This document shows positions 31,150 to 39,956 of a stretch of DNA of 50,004 bases, in pieces. The notes under the pieces are model-generated. The model was not told where the DNA came from, did no database searches, and saw only the letters and a program-made list of their open reading frames with translations. This DNA comes from Sphingomonadales bacterium UBA6157. GTDB lineage: Bacteria; Pseudomonadota; Alphaproteobacteria; Sphingomonadales; Sphingomonadaceae. Position 1 is the stretch's first letter. Every line of letters begins with the position of its first letter. The stretch lies in NCBI GenBank assembly GCA_002423025.1, contig DIUN01000044.1:1-50004 (forward strand), given 5' to 3'. The translations under genes were made by a program, and so were the position numbers.

Positions 31150-32931
31150 ATGCCGTTTCAGACCCTGCCCCCGCTTCTCACCGAAGCGCTCACCGCCCGT
31201 GGTTATGCCGCGCCCACGCCTGTTCAGGCCGCCGTTCTTCAGCCAGAGGCGGAAGGGCGGGACTTGCTTGTCTCCGCCCAGACCGGTTCCGGAAAGACCG
31301 TTGCCTTTGGCGTTGCCATGGCCCCCCAGCTGCTCGGCGAGAGCGGCCGGGCGGACCGCCCCGGTGCTCCCTTGGCCCTTGTCATCGCCCCCACCCGTGA
31401 ACTTGCCCTGCAGGTCAGCCGCGAGTTGATCTGGCTGTATGGCAAGACAGGTGCGCGCATTGCTACCTGCGTTGGCGGCATGGACGCATCCAAGGAGCGC
31501 AAGGCGCTCTCCCAGGGCGCACACATCGTCGTCGGCACACCGGGCCGTTTGCGTGACCACCTCGAGCGCGGTGCCCTTGCGCTGTCCCAGGTCAAGGTCG
31601 CGGTGCTCGATGAGGCCGATGAGATGCTCGACATGGGCTTCCGCGAAGATCTCGAGCAGATCCTCGATGCCACGCCCGAGACGCGGCGCACCTTCATGTT
31701 CTCCGCCACGTTGCCCAAGCCGATTGTGGCGCTGGCCAAGCGCTACCAGCGCGATGCCCTGCGCATCTCGACCGTTGGCGAAGACCGTGGCCATGGCGAC
31801 ATCGCCTATCAGGCTGTGACCGTTGCGCCGGCCGATATCGAAAATGCCGTGGTCAACCTGCTGCGCTTCCATGAGGCGCCCACGGCCATGCTGTTCTGCG
31901 CGACGCGGGACAATGTGCGCCATCTCCACGCCAGCCTGATCGAGCGCGGCTTCGATGCCGTGGCGCTGTCTGGCGAGCACAGCCAGTCCGAGCGCAACCA
32001 GGCGCTGCAGGCCCTGCGGGATCGCCGCGCCCGCATCTGCGTCGCCACCGATGTCGCCTCGCGCGGTATCGATCTGCCCAATCTCTCGCTCGTCATCCAT
32101 GTCGAGCTGCCGCGCGATGCCGAGATTCTCCAGCACCGCTCCGGCCGCACCGGCCGCGCCGGCAAAAAGGGCACTGCCGTGCTCATCGTGCCCTATCCGG
32201 CCCGTCGCCGGGTGGATGGCATGCTGCGCGGCGCGCGCATCAATGCCGAGTGGCTGCCGGTTCCCGGCCCTGAAGATATCCGCCGCAACGATCATGAGCG
32301 GCTGCTTGCTGCCCTGCTCGAAGTGCCGGTCGAGATCGACGATGAGGATCGGGCGCTGGCCCAGCGCCTGCTCGCCGAGCGCTCGCCGGAAGATATCGCC
32401 GCCGCATTGGTCCGCGTGCATCGCTCCAAGATGCCATCCGTCGAGGAGATGCTCGACAACAGTGGCCCGCCGCAGCGCGGGGACCGTGCCAATGCCGATG
32501 GTCCGCGCCCTGGCTTTGAAGAGACAGTGTGGTTCCGCATGGATGTCGGCCGCCGCCTCAATGCCGATCCGCGCTGGCTGCTGCCGCTGATCTGCCGCCG
32601 TGGCCATGTCACGAAAACCGAAATCGGCGCCATCCGAATCGGCCCCGAGGAGACCAGCTTCGAGATTCCCCGGGCATTGGCTTCACGCTTCATGGATGCC
32701 CTCAAGCGCACCGAAGGTGAGGATCGCTCGCCGGAAGGTGGCATCCGCATCATTCCTGCCGATGGCCCGCCGCGTCCGTCGGGTCCGCGTCCTGGTGGTC
32801 CTGGAGGCAAGCCCAATCGCCCGGTGCTGGTGCGCCCGCTCGGGCCGGGCGGCGCCCCGCGTCCGCACAGTCCCAAGGGTCCGCCGCGTGCCGGCGGCCC
32901 GGCGCAGCGGGGCAAGCTGCGCTCGGCCTGA
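31150..32931 (+). CDS. DEAD-box ATP-dependent RNA helicase with DbpA-like RNA-binding domain
   Basis: 593 aa from the ATG at 31150. Helicase core motifs are present: Q motif near 20-25, Walker A AQTGSGKT (43-50), PTRELA (81-86), TPGR (130-133), DEAD (154-157), SAT (near 190) and HRSGRTGRAG in domain 2 (~325-335). Residues ~460-545 resemble the DbpA RNA-binding domain. The tail (~555-593) is a Gly/Pro/Arg-rich disordered segment, common in RNA chaperone helicases. It probably acts in ribosome assembly or mRNA turnover. The DUF188 gene overlaps its stop by one base (TGATG). Confidence 0.93.
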   Translation: MPFQTLPPLLTEALTARGYAAPTPVQAAVLQPEAEGRDLLVSAQTGSGKTVAFGVAMAPQLLGESGRADRPGAPLALVIAPTRELALQVSRELIWLYGKTGARIATCVGGMDASKERKALSQGAHIVVGTPGRLRDHLERGALALSQVKVAVLDEADEMLDMGFREDLEQILDATPETRRTFMFSATLPKPIVALAKRYQRDALRISTVGEDRGHGDIAYQAVTVAPADIENAVVNLLRFHEAPTAMLFCATRDNVRHLHASLIERGFDAVALSGEHSQSERNQALQALRDRRARICVATDVASRGIDLPNLSLVIHVELPRDAEILQHRSGRTGRAGKKGTAVLIVPYPARRRVDGMLRGARINAEWLPVPGPEDIRRNDHERLLAALLEVPVEIDDEDRALAQRLLAERSPEDIAAALVRVHRSKMPSVEEMLDNSGPPQRGDRANADGPRPGFEETVWFRMDVGRRLNADPRWLLPLICRRGHVTKTEIGAIRIGPEETSFEIPRALASRFMDALKRTEGEDRSPEGGIRIIPADGPPRPSGPRPGGPGGKPNRPVLVRPLGPGGAPRPHSPKGPPRAGGPAQRGKLRSA

Positions 32932-33380
32932 TGCGGGTTCTCGTTGATGCCGATGCCTGCCCGGTAAAGGATGAGATCTACCGGGTCGCCATTCGTCATG
33001 GCGTGCCGGTGGTCGTGGTGTCCAACAGCGGAATGCGGCTGCCCGGCCACCCGCTGGTAACGCAAATGATGGTCAGCGACGGTTTCGACGCCGCTGATGA
33101 CTGGATTGCCGGCGAGGCCAGCGCATCGGCGCTGGTCATCACCGGTGATATCCTGCTGGCGGACCGTTGCCTCAAGGCAGGTGCTGCCGTGCTGGCGCAC
33201 AACGGCCGGCCTTTCACCACCAGTTCCATTGGCGCCGCAATCGCGACCCGCGCCATCATGGCGGACCTGCGCGCTGGCGGCGATGTCATCCCGGGCGGCG
33301 CCGCACCGTTCAGCAAGGTCGATCGCTCGCGCTTCCTGCAGGCGCTGGATACGGCGCTGGTGAAGTTGCGCCGGCCATAG
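32931..33380 (+). CDS. YaiI/YqxD family (DUF188) protein
   Basis: 149 aa, the standard size. It begins VLVDADACPVKDEIYRVA (~3-20) and contains VSDGFDAADDWIAGEA, ITGDILLADRC and HNGRPFT, all conserved in the DUF188/YaiI family, which has a PIN-like (putative nuclease) fold. No activity is established. It shares a TGATG junction with the helicase gene, suggesting an RNA-related role (inference). Its stop is 2 nt from the convergent 5-oxoprolinase stop. Confidence 0.88.
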   Translation: MRVLVDADACPVKDEIYRVAIRHGVPVVVVSNSGMRLPGHPLVTQMMVSDGFDAADDWIAGEASASALVITGDILLADRCLKAGAAVLAHNGRPFTTSSIGAAIATRAIMADLRAGGDVIPGGAAPFSKVDRSRFLQALDTALVKLRRP

Positions 33381-33382
33381 GC

Positions 33383-36300
33383 TCAGCCGGGCACTTCCGG
33401 CTCCGGCGGCACCGTGCCATAGCCCCCGCCGCCCGGCGTCTCGATGCAGATCATGTCGCCGGCAGCCAGGTGGGTGCGGGCGGTGGCACCAGGCACTTCG
33501 CGCCGGCCATCGCTGCGCTCCACGCTGGTCCGTCCGGCCGCACCCGGCCCGCCGCCGGCAAGCCCGAACGGCGGAATGCGGCGGCGACCGGAGAGGATGC
33601 CGGCTTCCAGCGGCTCAAGCGCCCGGACGCAGCGGCGCACGCCATCGCCGCCCGGCCAGTGCCCGGCGCCGCCCGAGCCATGGCGGATGGAAAACTCTTC
33701 CACCAGAACCGGAAAACGGCTCTCCAGCACCTCTGTGTCGGTGAGGCGGCTGTTGGTCATGTGTGTCTGCACCGCACTCGCCCCGGCATGGCCCGGCCCG
33801 GCGCCGGCGCCGCCACAGATCGTCTCATAATATTGGTGTCGCGCATTGCCGAAGGTGAAGTTGTTCATCGTGCCCTGCGAGGCCGCCAGCACCCCCAGCG
33901 CTCCGAACAGCGCATCGGTGATGACCTGGCTGGTCTCGACATTGCCGGCCACCACCGCGGCGGGAAATGCCGGGCTTAGCATCGAACCCTGGGGGATGAT
34001 GATATCGATGGGCCGCAGGCAGCCATCGTTGAGCGGCAGGCCGGACTGCACGAGGCAGCGGAACACATAGAGCACCGCCGCGCGAGTGACAGAGCGCGGC
34101 GCGTTGAAATTGTCCGGCAACTGCGCGCTCGTGCCGGTAAAATCCACGATTGCCCGCCGCGCGGCATGGTCGATACGCACCGCCACCTGCACCACCGCGC
34201 CATTGTCCATGCCATAGCGGAAATCGCCATCCCGCAGTCCGGCGATGGCGGCGCGGACGGCGGCCTCGGCATTGTCCTGCACATGCGCCATATAGGCCGC
34301 CACGGTGGAATGGCCGAAGCTCTCGCCCATCGCCAACAACGCCTCGGAGCCGCGCGCGCAGGCGGCAAGCTGGGCCTGCAGATCGCCCAGGCAGCGCTTA
34401 GGGTCCCGCGCCGGCCAGGGGCCCGAGGCCAGCAGCGCCAGCGTTTCGGCGGTGCAGAGCCGGCCTTCATCGACCAGCAGCACATCATCGAGCAGCACGC
34501 CCTCCTCGATGATGCTCGTGCTGTCCGGCGGCATCGAGCCGGGCGTGGTGCCGCCGATATCGGCCTGGTGACCGCGCGCCGCCACCCAATAGGCCGGTGT
34601 GGAGGATGAGGTGAACACCGGCACGATCACCGTCACATCCGGCAGGTGGGTGCCGCCATTATAGGGTGCGTTGAGCATATAGCCGTCGCCGCGCCGGATG
34701 CCGCGAGAGCTGGCGCTGCGCGCGGCCATGATCGTCCGCACGCTGTCCCCCATCGAGCCAAGATGCACGGGCATGTGCGGGGCGTTGGCCACCAGGTTCC
34801 CCACCGCATCGAACAGCGCGCAGGAAAAATCCAGCCGTTCCTTGATGTTGACAGACCAGGCCGTGGTCTGCAGCGCCGCGCCCATCTGCTCGGCGATCGC
34901 CATGAAGCGATTGGCAAATATCTCCAGCAGCACCGGGTCGGCAGCACCGCCAGTATTGGGCTGAACAGTCTGTACCGCGGCTTGCCGGGTGAGGATGAGG
35001 TTGCCTGGCTCATCCACGGCAAGGCTCCAGCCGGGCTCGACGACAGTCGTGGCGCTGGCATCGATGATGATCGCCGGTCCGCCAAGCTCGGTGCCCGGGG
35101 GAAGGCCTGCACGGGCGAACACCGGCACCTGCCGCGCCCTGCCGGCCATGTGAACGGTGCAGATTTCCAATGGCGCGGACGCTGTGTCCCGAAAGGTCGC
35201 GCGCACCCGCTCCGGCCTTCGGCTGGTGCCGATGGCCTCGGCGACAAGGCTGTCCACCACCAGCCCCGCCGTCTCGGCCTGAAAGCCGAAGCGCCGCTGC
35301 TGTTCAGCTGCAAAGGCATGGGCCATGGCCGACGGCGTATCGAGTGCCAGCTCAAGCGGCGTGTCGCTGCCCGAATAGCGGATGCGGGCGCGCACCTCGG
35401 TGCTTATGCCCTGCAGCGGCAGCCCCTGCGCGTCCAGCGCTGCATGCGCCTCCGCCGCCAGCGCCTCGGCCTCGGCGCTGATGTCGAGGCCGGCGTCCAG
35501 CGGAGCGCCCAGTGTCATCTGCCGCAGCACCCGCACATCTGCCAGTCCGATGCCCCAGGCCGAGAGCACACCGGCCAGCGGGTGCACCATGATCCGCGTC
35601 ATCCCCAGCGCTTCCGCCACAAGGCAGGCATGCTGTCCGGCGGCACCGCCAAAGCAGGCCAGCACATATCCCGAGGGCGCATGGCCTCGGGCGATGCTGA
35701 TCGCCTTTATGGCGTTTGCCATGGTCTCGACAGCGATGCGCAATGCCCCCTCAGCCACTTGCTCGGGTGTCAGTTGCTGGCCTGTGGCGGCACGCATCTC
35801 GGTCGCGAGTGTTGCGAACTTCTGGGCCACCACAGCGCTGTCCAGCGGTGCGTCGCCGCCGGGGCCGAATAGCGCTGGAAAATGCGCCGGTTGAAGCTTG
35901 CCGAGCAGCACATTGCAGTCCGTCACGGTCAGCGGGCCGCCGTTCCGATAGGCAGCTGGCCCCGGCCGTGCGCCGGCAGAGTCCGGCCCCACCCGCAGTC
36001 GCGCGCCATCGAAATGCACGATTGAGCCGCCGCCTGCCGCCACCGTGTCGATCCTGAGCATCGGCACCCGCACGCGGATGCCGGCCACCAGGCTCTCCTC
36101 GGCACGCTCGAAGCTGCCGTCGTACAGCGACACATCGGTGCTGGTGCCGCCCATGTCGAAGCCGATGAGCCGGGTGAAACCGGCCTCGGCGCCGCTTGCC
36201 GCCATGCCGACAATGCCCCCCGCAGGACCGGAGAGAATGGCGTTGCGACCGTGGAAATGCGCAGCGCCTGCCAGCCCGCCGTTGCTTTGCATGAACATCA

Positions 36301-36982
36301 GGCTGGCCCCCTCCAGGCCGGCCGCCACGCCCTCCACATAACGGCGCAGCGGTGGCGACAGATAGGCATCCGCCACCGCCGTCTCGGCGCGCGGCACCAG
36401 CTTGATCAGCGCTCCCACCTCATGGCTGCAGGTGACCTGGGTGAAGCCAATCTCGCGGGCGATCTGCGCCAGCTGCAGTTCATGCGCCGGGCTGCGCCAG
36501 CCGTGCAGCAGCGCAATGGCGACGCTGCGCAAGCCTTGCTGAAACGCCGTCGCCAGCACCGACCTTGCAGAAGCTTCATCCAGCGGCCGCAGCACATTTC
36601 CTTCAGCTGTCACCCGTTCGTCGATCTCGATGGTGGCGGCATGGAGCGGCGCCGGCTTGCGGATATCGAGCGCAAAAATGTCCGGCCGCGCCTGGTGGCC
36701 AATCGCCAGAGCATCGGCATGGCCGCGGGTGATGGCGAGCAATGTCGGTTCACCCTTGCGCTCGAGCAGCGCGTTGGTCGCCACTGTAGTGCCCATCCGC
36801 ACCGCACCGATCGGTGCCGGGTCCGCCCCACGCAGCCGCGCGATACCGGCCAGTGCCGCATCGGCATAATGCTCCGGCGCATGGCTCAGCAGCTTGGCCG
36901 TCTCCAGCCCGCCATCGGGGCGCAGCGCCACGATATCGGTGAAGGTGCCACCGCGATCGATCCAGAATTCCCAGGCGCCCAT
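33383..36982 (-). CDS. 5-oxoprolinase (ATP-hydrolysing), fused hydantoinase A/B
   Basis: 1199 aa from the ATG at 36982. The N-terminal hydantoinase-A half (~1-680) opens with FWIDRGGTFTDIVA, the phosphate-binding motif, and includes FDMGGTSTDVSLYDG (~275). The C-terminal hydantoinase-B half (~700-1195) includes GSMGDSVRTIM, GGTHLPDVTVI and ETPGGGGYG at the end. It cleaves 5-oxo-L-proline to glutamate with ATP in glutathione turnover or oxoproline repair. A single fused chain is eukaryote- and proteobacteria-like; many bacteria use PxpABC instead. It stands alone on the minus strand. Confidence 0.93.
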   Translation of the reverse strand: MGAWEFWIDRGGTFTDIVALRPDGGLETAKLLSHAPEHYADAALAGIARLRGADPAPIGAVRMGTTVATNALLERKGEPTLLAITRGHADALAIGHQARPDIFALDIRKPAPLHAATIEIDERVTAEGNVLRPLDEASARSVLATAFQQGLRSVAIALLHGWRSPAHELQLAQIAREIGFTQVTCSHEVGALIKLVPRAETAVADAYLSPPLRRYVEGVAAGLEGASLMFMQSNGGLAGAAHFHGRNAILSGPAGGIVGMAASGAEAGFTRLIGFDMGGTSTDVSLYDGSFERAEESLVAGIRVRVPMLRIDTVAAGGGSIVHFDGARLRVGPDSAGARPGPAAYRNGGPLTVTDCNVLLGKLQPAHFPALFGPGGDAPLDSAVVAQKFATLATEMRAATGQQLTPEQVAEGALRIAVETMANAIKAISIARGHAPSGYVLACFGGAAGQHACLVAEALGMTRIMVHPLAGVLSAWGIGLADVRVLRQMTLGAPLDAGLDISAEAEALAAEAHAALDAQGLPLQGISTEVRARIRYSGSDTPLELALDTPSAMAHAFAAEQQRRFGFQAETAGLVVDSLVAEAIGTSRRPERVRATFRDTASAPLEICTVHMAGRARQVPVFARAGLPPGTELGGPAIIIDASATTVVEPGWSLAVDEPGNLILTRQAAVQTVQPNTGGAADPVLLEIFANRFMAIAEQMGAALQTTAWSVNIKERLDFSCALFDAVGNLVANAPHMPVHLGSMGDSVRTIMAARSASSRGIRRGDGYMLNAPYNGGTHLPDVTVIVPVFTSSSTPAYWVAARGHQADIGGTTPGSMPPDSTSIIEEGVLLDDVLLVDEGRLCTAETLALLASGPWPARDPKRCLGDLQAQLAACARGSEALLAMGESFGHSTVAAYMAHVQDNAEAAVRAAIAGLRDGDFRYGMDNGAVVQVAVRIDHAARRAIVDFTGTSAQLPDNFNAPRSVTRAAVLYVFRCLVQSGLPLNDGCLRPIDIIIPQGSMLSPAFPAAVVAGNVETSQVITDALFGALGVLAASQGTMNNFTFGNARHQYYETICGGAGAGPGHAGASAVQTHMTNSRLTDTEVLESRFPVLVEEFSIRHGSGGAGHWPGGDGVRRCVRALEPLEAGILSGRRRIPPFGLAGGGPGAAGRTSVERSDGRREVPGATARTHLAAGDMICIETPGGGGYGTVPPEPEVPG

Positions 36983-37087
36983 CACGGTTGTTGGTGCCGA
37001 CGCGGGCTCGCATGGTCAAGCGACAGCGCTTGCAAGCCTGCGCAACTGGGGGCTTAGACGAAGCCGGAAGGGTATTTGAATTCTGTC

Positions 37088-38425
37088 ATGATCGTTGGGC
37101 GTATCATTGGCGCTTTGCTGGGCCTGCTGCCTGTCGCGGCGGTAGCTGCCGAGCCTCCGCCTGCGCGCCTCTCCGGCAGTATTCGTGCGCGCTATGAGCA
37201 TATCGATGGCCAGGCGCGCCCAGGCTTTTCCTCGGTGGAAGATCTGTTCGTCACCCGCACCGCAATCCAGGCGGAAGCTGGCAACGGTCCGCTGCGGCTC
37301 GTGTTCGAGCTGTTTGACAGTCGCGCTTTCGGCATCGGCCCGCGCAGCGTTGTCGGCACTGGTGATGTCAACACACTTGAGCTGGTGCAGGCACACGTCG
37401 CAGCCGACCTCGGCGCGGTGCTTGGCCATGGCAGTCACGCATCGCTCAGGGCAGGGCGGATGATTCTCAATCTTGGCTCGCGCCGGATTGTTGCTGCCGA
37501 TGAGTATCGCAACACCACCAATGGCTACACCGGCCTGCGTCTCGATCTCGGTCATGAAGTCGGGGTGGAGGCGAGCTTCATCTATGTGCTGCCGCAGCAG
37601 CGCTTGCCGGACGATGCGGCTTCGTTGCGCAGTGGTCGGGTCGTGCTGGACCGAGAGAGCTTTGATGCCACGCTATGGGGCGGCATCGCTGCCTGGAAGC
37701 AGGCGCTGGGCGATTCAACGCTGGAAGCCAGCTACTTCCGTTTCGATGAACGGGATTCGCCGAGGCTGCAAACGCGTGATCGACACCTCGATACGCTGGG
37801 CATCCGCATCTTCAAGGTGCCGAAGCCCAGCCTGTTCGATCATGAGTTGGAAGTCATTCACCAGTCCGGCAGCAACAGCGCCAGCGTTGGTACCTCGGTG
37901 CCGCAGCTCGATGCTTCGGCATGGTTTGTCCACGCTGACCTCGGCTACACATTTGCCAGCGCGTGGAAGCCGCGCCTGTCGATCGAATATGATCATGCGA
38001 GCGGTGATGGCGCGGGGCCGGGCAACACCCGTTTCGATACGTTGTTCGGCATGCGCCGTGCCGATCTGGCTCCCTCAGGCATCTATGCGGCCTTGGGGCG
38101 GACCAACATTCTGACTCCGGGCATCCGGCTTGAGTTTGTGCCATCCGAGCGGGCCGATGGCTTCGTGGCGGCGCGGGCGCTCTGGGCCGCCAGCGCTACC
38201 GATGGTTTTTCCACCACGCAGGTGCGTGATGCGAGCGGGCAATCCGGTCGTTTCGCTGGCTATCAGTTGGAGGGCAGGTTGCGACGGTGGTTGATACCGC
38301 GGAGGCTGCGGGCCGAAATCAATTCTGTGCTGTTGCTGCGGCGCGGGCTTTTGCAAACCGCCCCCAACGCCCCGCCCGGCGACCGAACATTCTATCTCTC
38401 CGTCGCCCTCACCACGAGCTTCTGA
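37088..38425 (+). CDS. Alginate-export-family outer-membrane beta-barrel protein
   Basis: 445 aa from the ATG at 37088. A signal peptide (~1-24, ending AVAAEP) is followed by beta-strand-rich sequence ending in SVALTTSF with a C-terminal phenylalanine. RLSGSIRARYEHIDGQARPG, RAGRMILNLGSRRIVAADEYRN and the ending LRAEINSVLLLRRGL match the AlgE-like alginate export domain family, which in sphingomonads mostly marks generic 18-strand barrels. Alginate as substrate is not implied. No inner-membrane export genes are adjacent. Confidence 0.82.
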   Translation: MIVGRIIGALLGLLPVAAVAAEPPPARLSGSIRARYEHIDGQARPGFSSVEDLFVTRTAIQAEAGNGPLRLVFELFDSRAFGIGPRSVVGTGDVNTLELVQAHVAADLGAVLGHGSHASLRAGRMILNLGSRRIVAADEYRNTTNGYTGLRLDLGHEVGVEASFIYVLPQQRLPDDAASLRSGRVVLDRESFDATLWGGIAAWKQALGDSTLEASYFRFDERDSPRLQTRDRHLDTLGIRIFKVPKPSLFDHELEVIHQSGSNSASVGTSVPQLDASAWFVHADLGYTFASAWKPRLSIEYDHASGDGAGPGNTRFDTLFGMRRADLAPSGIYAALGRTNILTPGIRLEFVPSERADGFVAARALWAASATDGFSTTQVRDASGQSGRFAGYQLEGRLRRWLIPRRLRAEINSVLLLRRGLLQTAPNAPPGDRTFYLSVALTTSF

Positions 38426-38499
38426 GCTGTAGGTAGAGGCCCTGATAGCCCGCATCCGGCAACAGCCTAGCATGGCAGGGAATTTAGGAGGACCGCATC

Positions 38500-38694
38500 A
38501 TGTTCAAACCCAATGTCGGCAGCGCGGATCGGATCATGCGCGTCATTCTCGGCGTCGTGTTGCTGGCGATGGTCTTTGTCGGCCCTCAGACGCCATTCGG
38601 CTGGATCGGCATTGTGCCGCTGCTCACCGGTTTGTTCGGCACCTGCCCGCTCTACAGCATCATCGGCCTGCGGGGCGGGAAGGGCACACTCTAG
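38500..38694 (+). CDS. DUF2892 (YgaP-like) small membrane protein
   Basis: 64 aa. MFKPNVGSADRIMRVILG (~1-18) and two short hydrophobic segments (~14-30 and ~36-50) ending GTCPLYSIIGL (~47-57) match DUF2892 closely, including the conserved Cys-Pro-Leu-Tyr. The family often sits beside rhodanese or thioredoxin genes; here it does not. AGGAGGA 7 nt before the ATG is the best ribosome-binding site in the window, suggesting strong translation. Its TAG overlaps the stop of the convergent TorF gene within CTAG. Confidence 0.9.
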   Translation: MFKPNVGSADRIMRVILGVVLLAMVFVGPQTPFGWIGIVPLLTGLFGTCPLYSIIGLRGGKGTL

Positions 38695-39536
38695 AACAGC
38701 GCTGTCAGGCTCATCACCAGTCGCGGGCCGGCAATGGAATCGCCGTTGCCGGCGGCAAACCTTGGACCCAGCCGCGCTGCTTCAGCGGCGTCAATGTCCG
38801 TGTCGGCATAGGCGAGGCCCAGCATCAGCGGCCCCATTGGATGTTCGACGCCCAGCCGCCAGTCGGTATAGGCCCCTGTGGGAGAGAGGCTGGTGCCGCC
38901 TGGTCCGAGCCCATCCGAGCCGCGTGAATGGCCGATCCGCGCGTTGAGCGTGAGCGGTGAGCCCGGCACGGCAATGGCAGTGGTGGCCCACAGGTGCAGA
39001 TTGTCCCCCCGCCGGCCCGGTCGGGTTGCCACGGTGCCAGACCAATTGCCCAGCGCGGCCTGGGGCGGTGCATAGGCAACGCCGCCCAGCAGCAGGGCCG
39101 GGCCGAGCGTGCCGGAAAGCTTCACAACCGCCTCTACATAATCTGTCCCCGCTGTTCCGCTCGGGGTGAGCAGCCAGCGCGCGCCTGCGTCGAGCGTGCC
39201 ATTGGCCAGGGGCATGGTGTAGCCGGCGCTCAGTTCCACACTCGCATCACTGCCGCCATTGCTGCCCCAGCCGCGTACCATGCTGGCAAAGACGCCGGCA
39301 TAAGCACCGCTGCCATGGCCGAGCATCAGGCCGGCTTGCACAGCCGGCTTGTTGTCACTCTGCGAGATGCCGCGAAAGCGGTAGTCCGAAACCAGTGCGG
39401 CTGTGCCGGACAGTTGCCATTGCGAGCCAGTCTCCTCCTGCGCCAGCACCGGATGCGAAAGGCTCGCAGCTATCAGCAGGGCGATAACATTCCGAGCGCG
39501 GGTCGACTGCGCTGTATCCGCTACCGGGATAGTCAA
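38691..39536 (-). CDS. TorF-family putative porin
   Basis: 281 aa from a TTG at 39536, which has AGGAGAG (39550-39544) about 7 nt upstream; an ATG-like extension to 39590 would remove the signal peptide from the N-terminus. The signal peptide (~10-33, ending SHPVLAQ) is followed by the TorF mark LSGTAALVSDYRFRGISQSDNKPAVQAG (given in part, ~40-67) and many beta-strands, ending MSLTALF. Members form outer-membrane pores of unknown selectivity. It is separated from the DUF2892 gene only by shared stop bases. Confidence 0.85.
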   Translation of the reverse strand: MTIPVADTAQSTRARNVIALLIAASLSHPVLAQEETGSQWQLSGTAALVSDYRFRGISQSDNKPAVQAGLMLGHGSGAYAGVFASMVRGWGSNGGSDASVELSAGYTMPLANGTLDAGARWLLTPSGTAGTDYVEAVVKLSGTLGPALLLGGVAYAPPQAALGNWSGTVATRPGRRGDNLHLWATTAIAVPGSPLTLNARIGHSRGSDGLGPGGTSLSPTGAYTDWRLGVEHPMGPLMLGLAYADTDIDAAEAARLGPRFAAGNGDSIAGPRLVMSLTALF

Positions 39537-39641
39537 AAAACACTCTCCTAAATCAATTGTAAAATTTGCCTTGAAATGACGAAAAGTCACTCCAAATTGG
39601 CCGTTGGGTCACATTCTTGGCCCGGTTTTGGAGCTTTTTCC

Positions 39642-39950
39642 ATGTCTTTCTCGATAATTCTGCTCGCCTTTGCCTCAATGTTGATCGTTGGTGGTCTGGC
39701 CTTTTCGCAGGCCGCCAGTGCTGCGCCGGCCGCCGCCAGTAGCAACAGCCGCGCTTGTGAAGCAGAATTGAGCCGTGCCGGCATCGAGCGCATGCAGCGC
39801 CAGGCTGGCTCGGCCGGGCGGGAGGCCATAGCCTGCCTCGCGCGTGCCGAACGTTCGTCCCTTGCCGCCATCGAGCCGCAGGAAGAGGCAGACCCCGCCG
39901 GCAATCCGGCGCAGCCCGCTGCACCTGCGCCGCAATTGGGCCGCGAATGA
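39642..39950 (+). CDS. Small secreted or membrane-anchored protein of unknown function
   Basis: 102 aa from the ATG at 39642 with GGAG 8 nt upstream. A hydrophobic segment (~3-22, SIILLAFASMLIVGGLAFSQ) is a signal peptide or anchor. Two cysteines (~34 and ~61, in RACEAELSRAGIERM and AIACLARAERS) could form a disulfide. The C-terminus is a disordered Pro/Ala tail. No family recognised. It is convergent with mutS (6 nt between stops) and divergent from the TorF gene. Confidence 0.68.
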   Translation: MSFSIILLAFASMLIVGGLAFSQAASAAPAAASSNSRACEAELSRAGIERMQRQAGSAGREAIACLARAERSSLAAIEPQEEADPAGNPAQPAAPAPQLGRE

Positions 39951-39956
39951 TCGGCC

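Noticed and set aside
31024..32607. 527-codon open frame antisense to the DEAD-box helicase
   Set aside because: Same GC-bias artefact; the helicase motifs on the plus strand are decisive.
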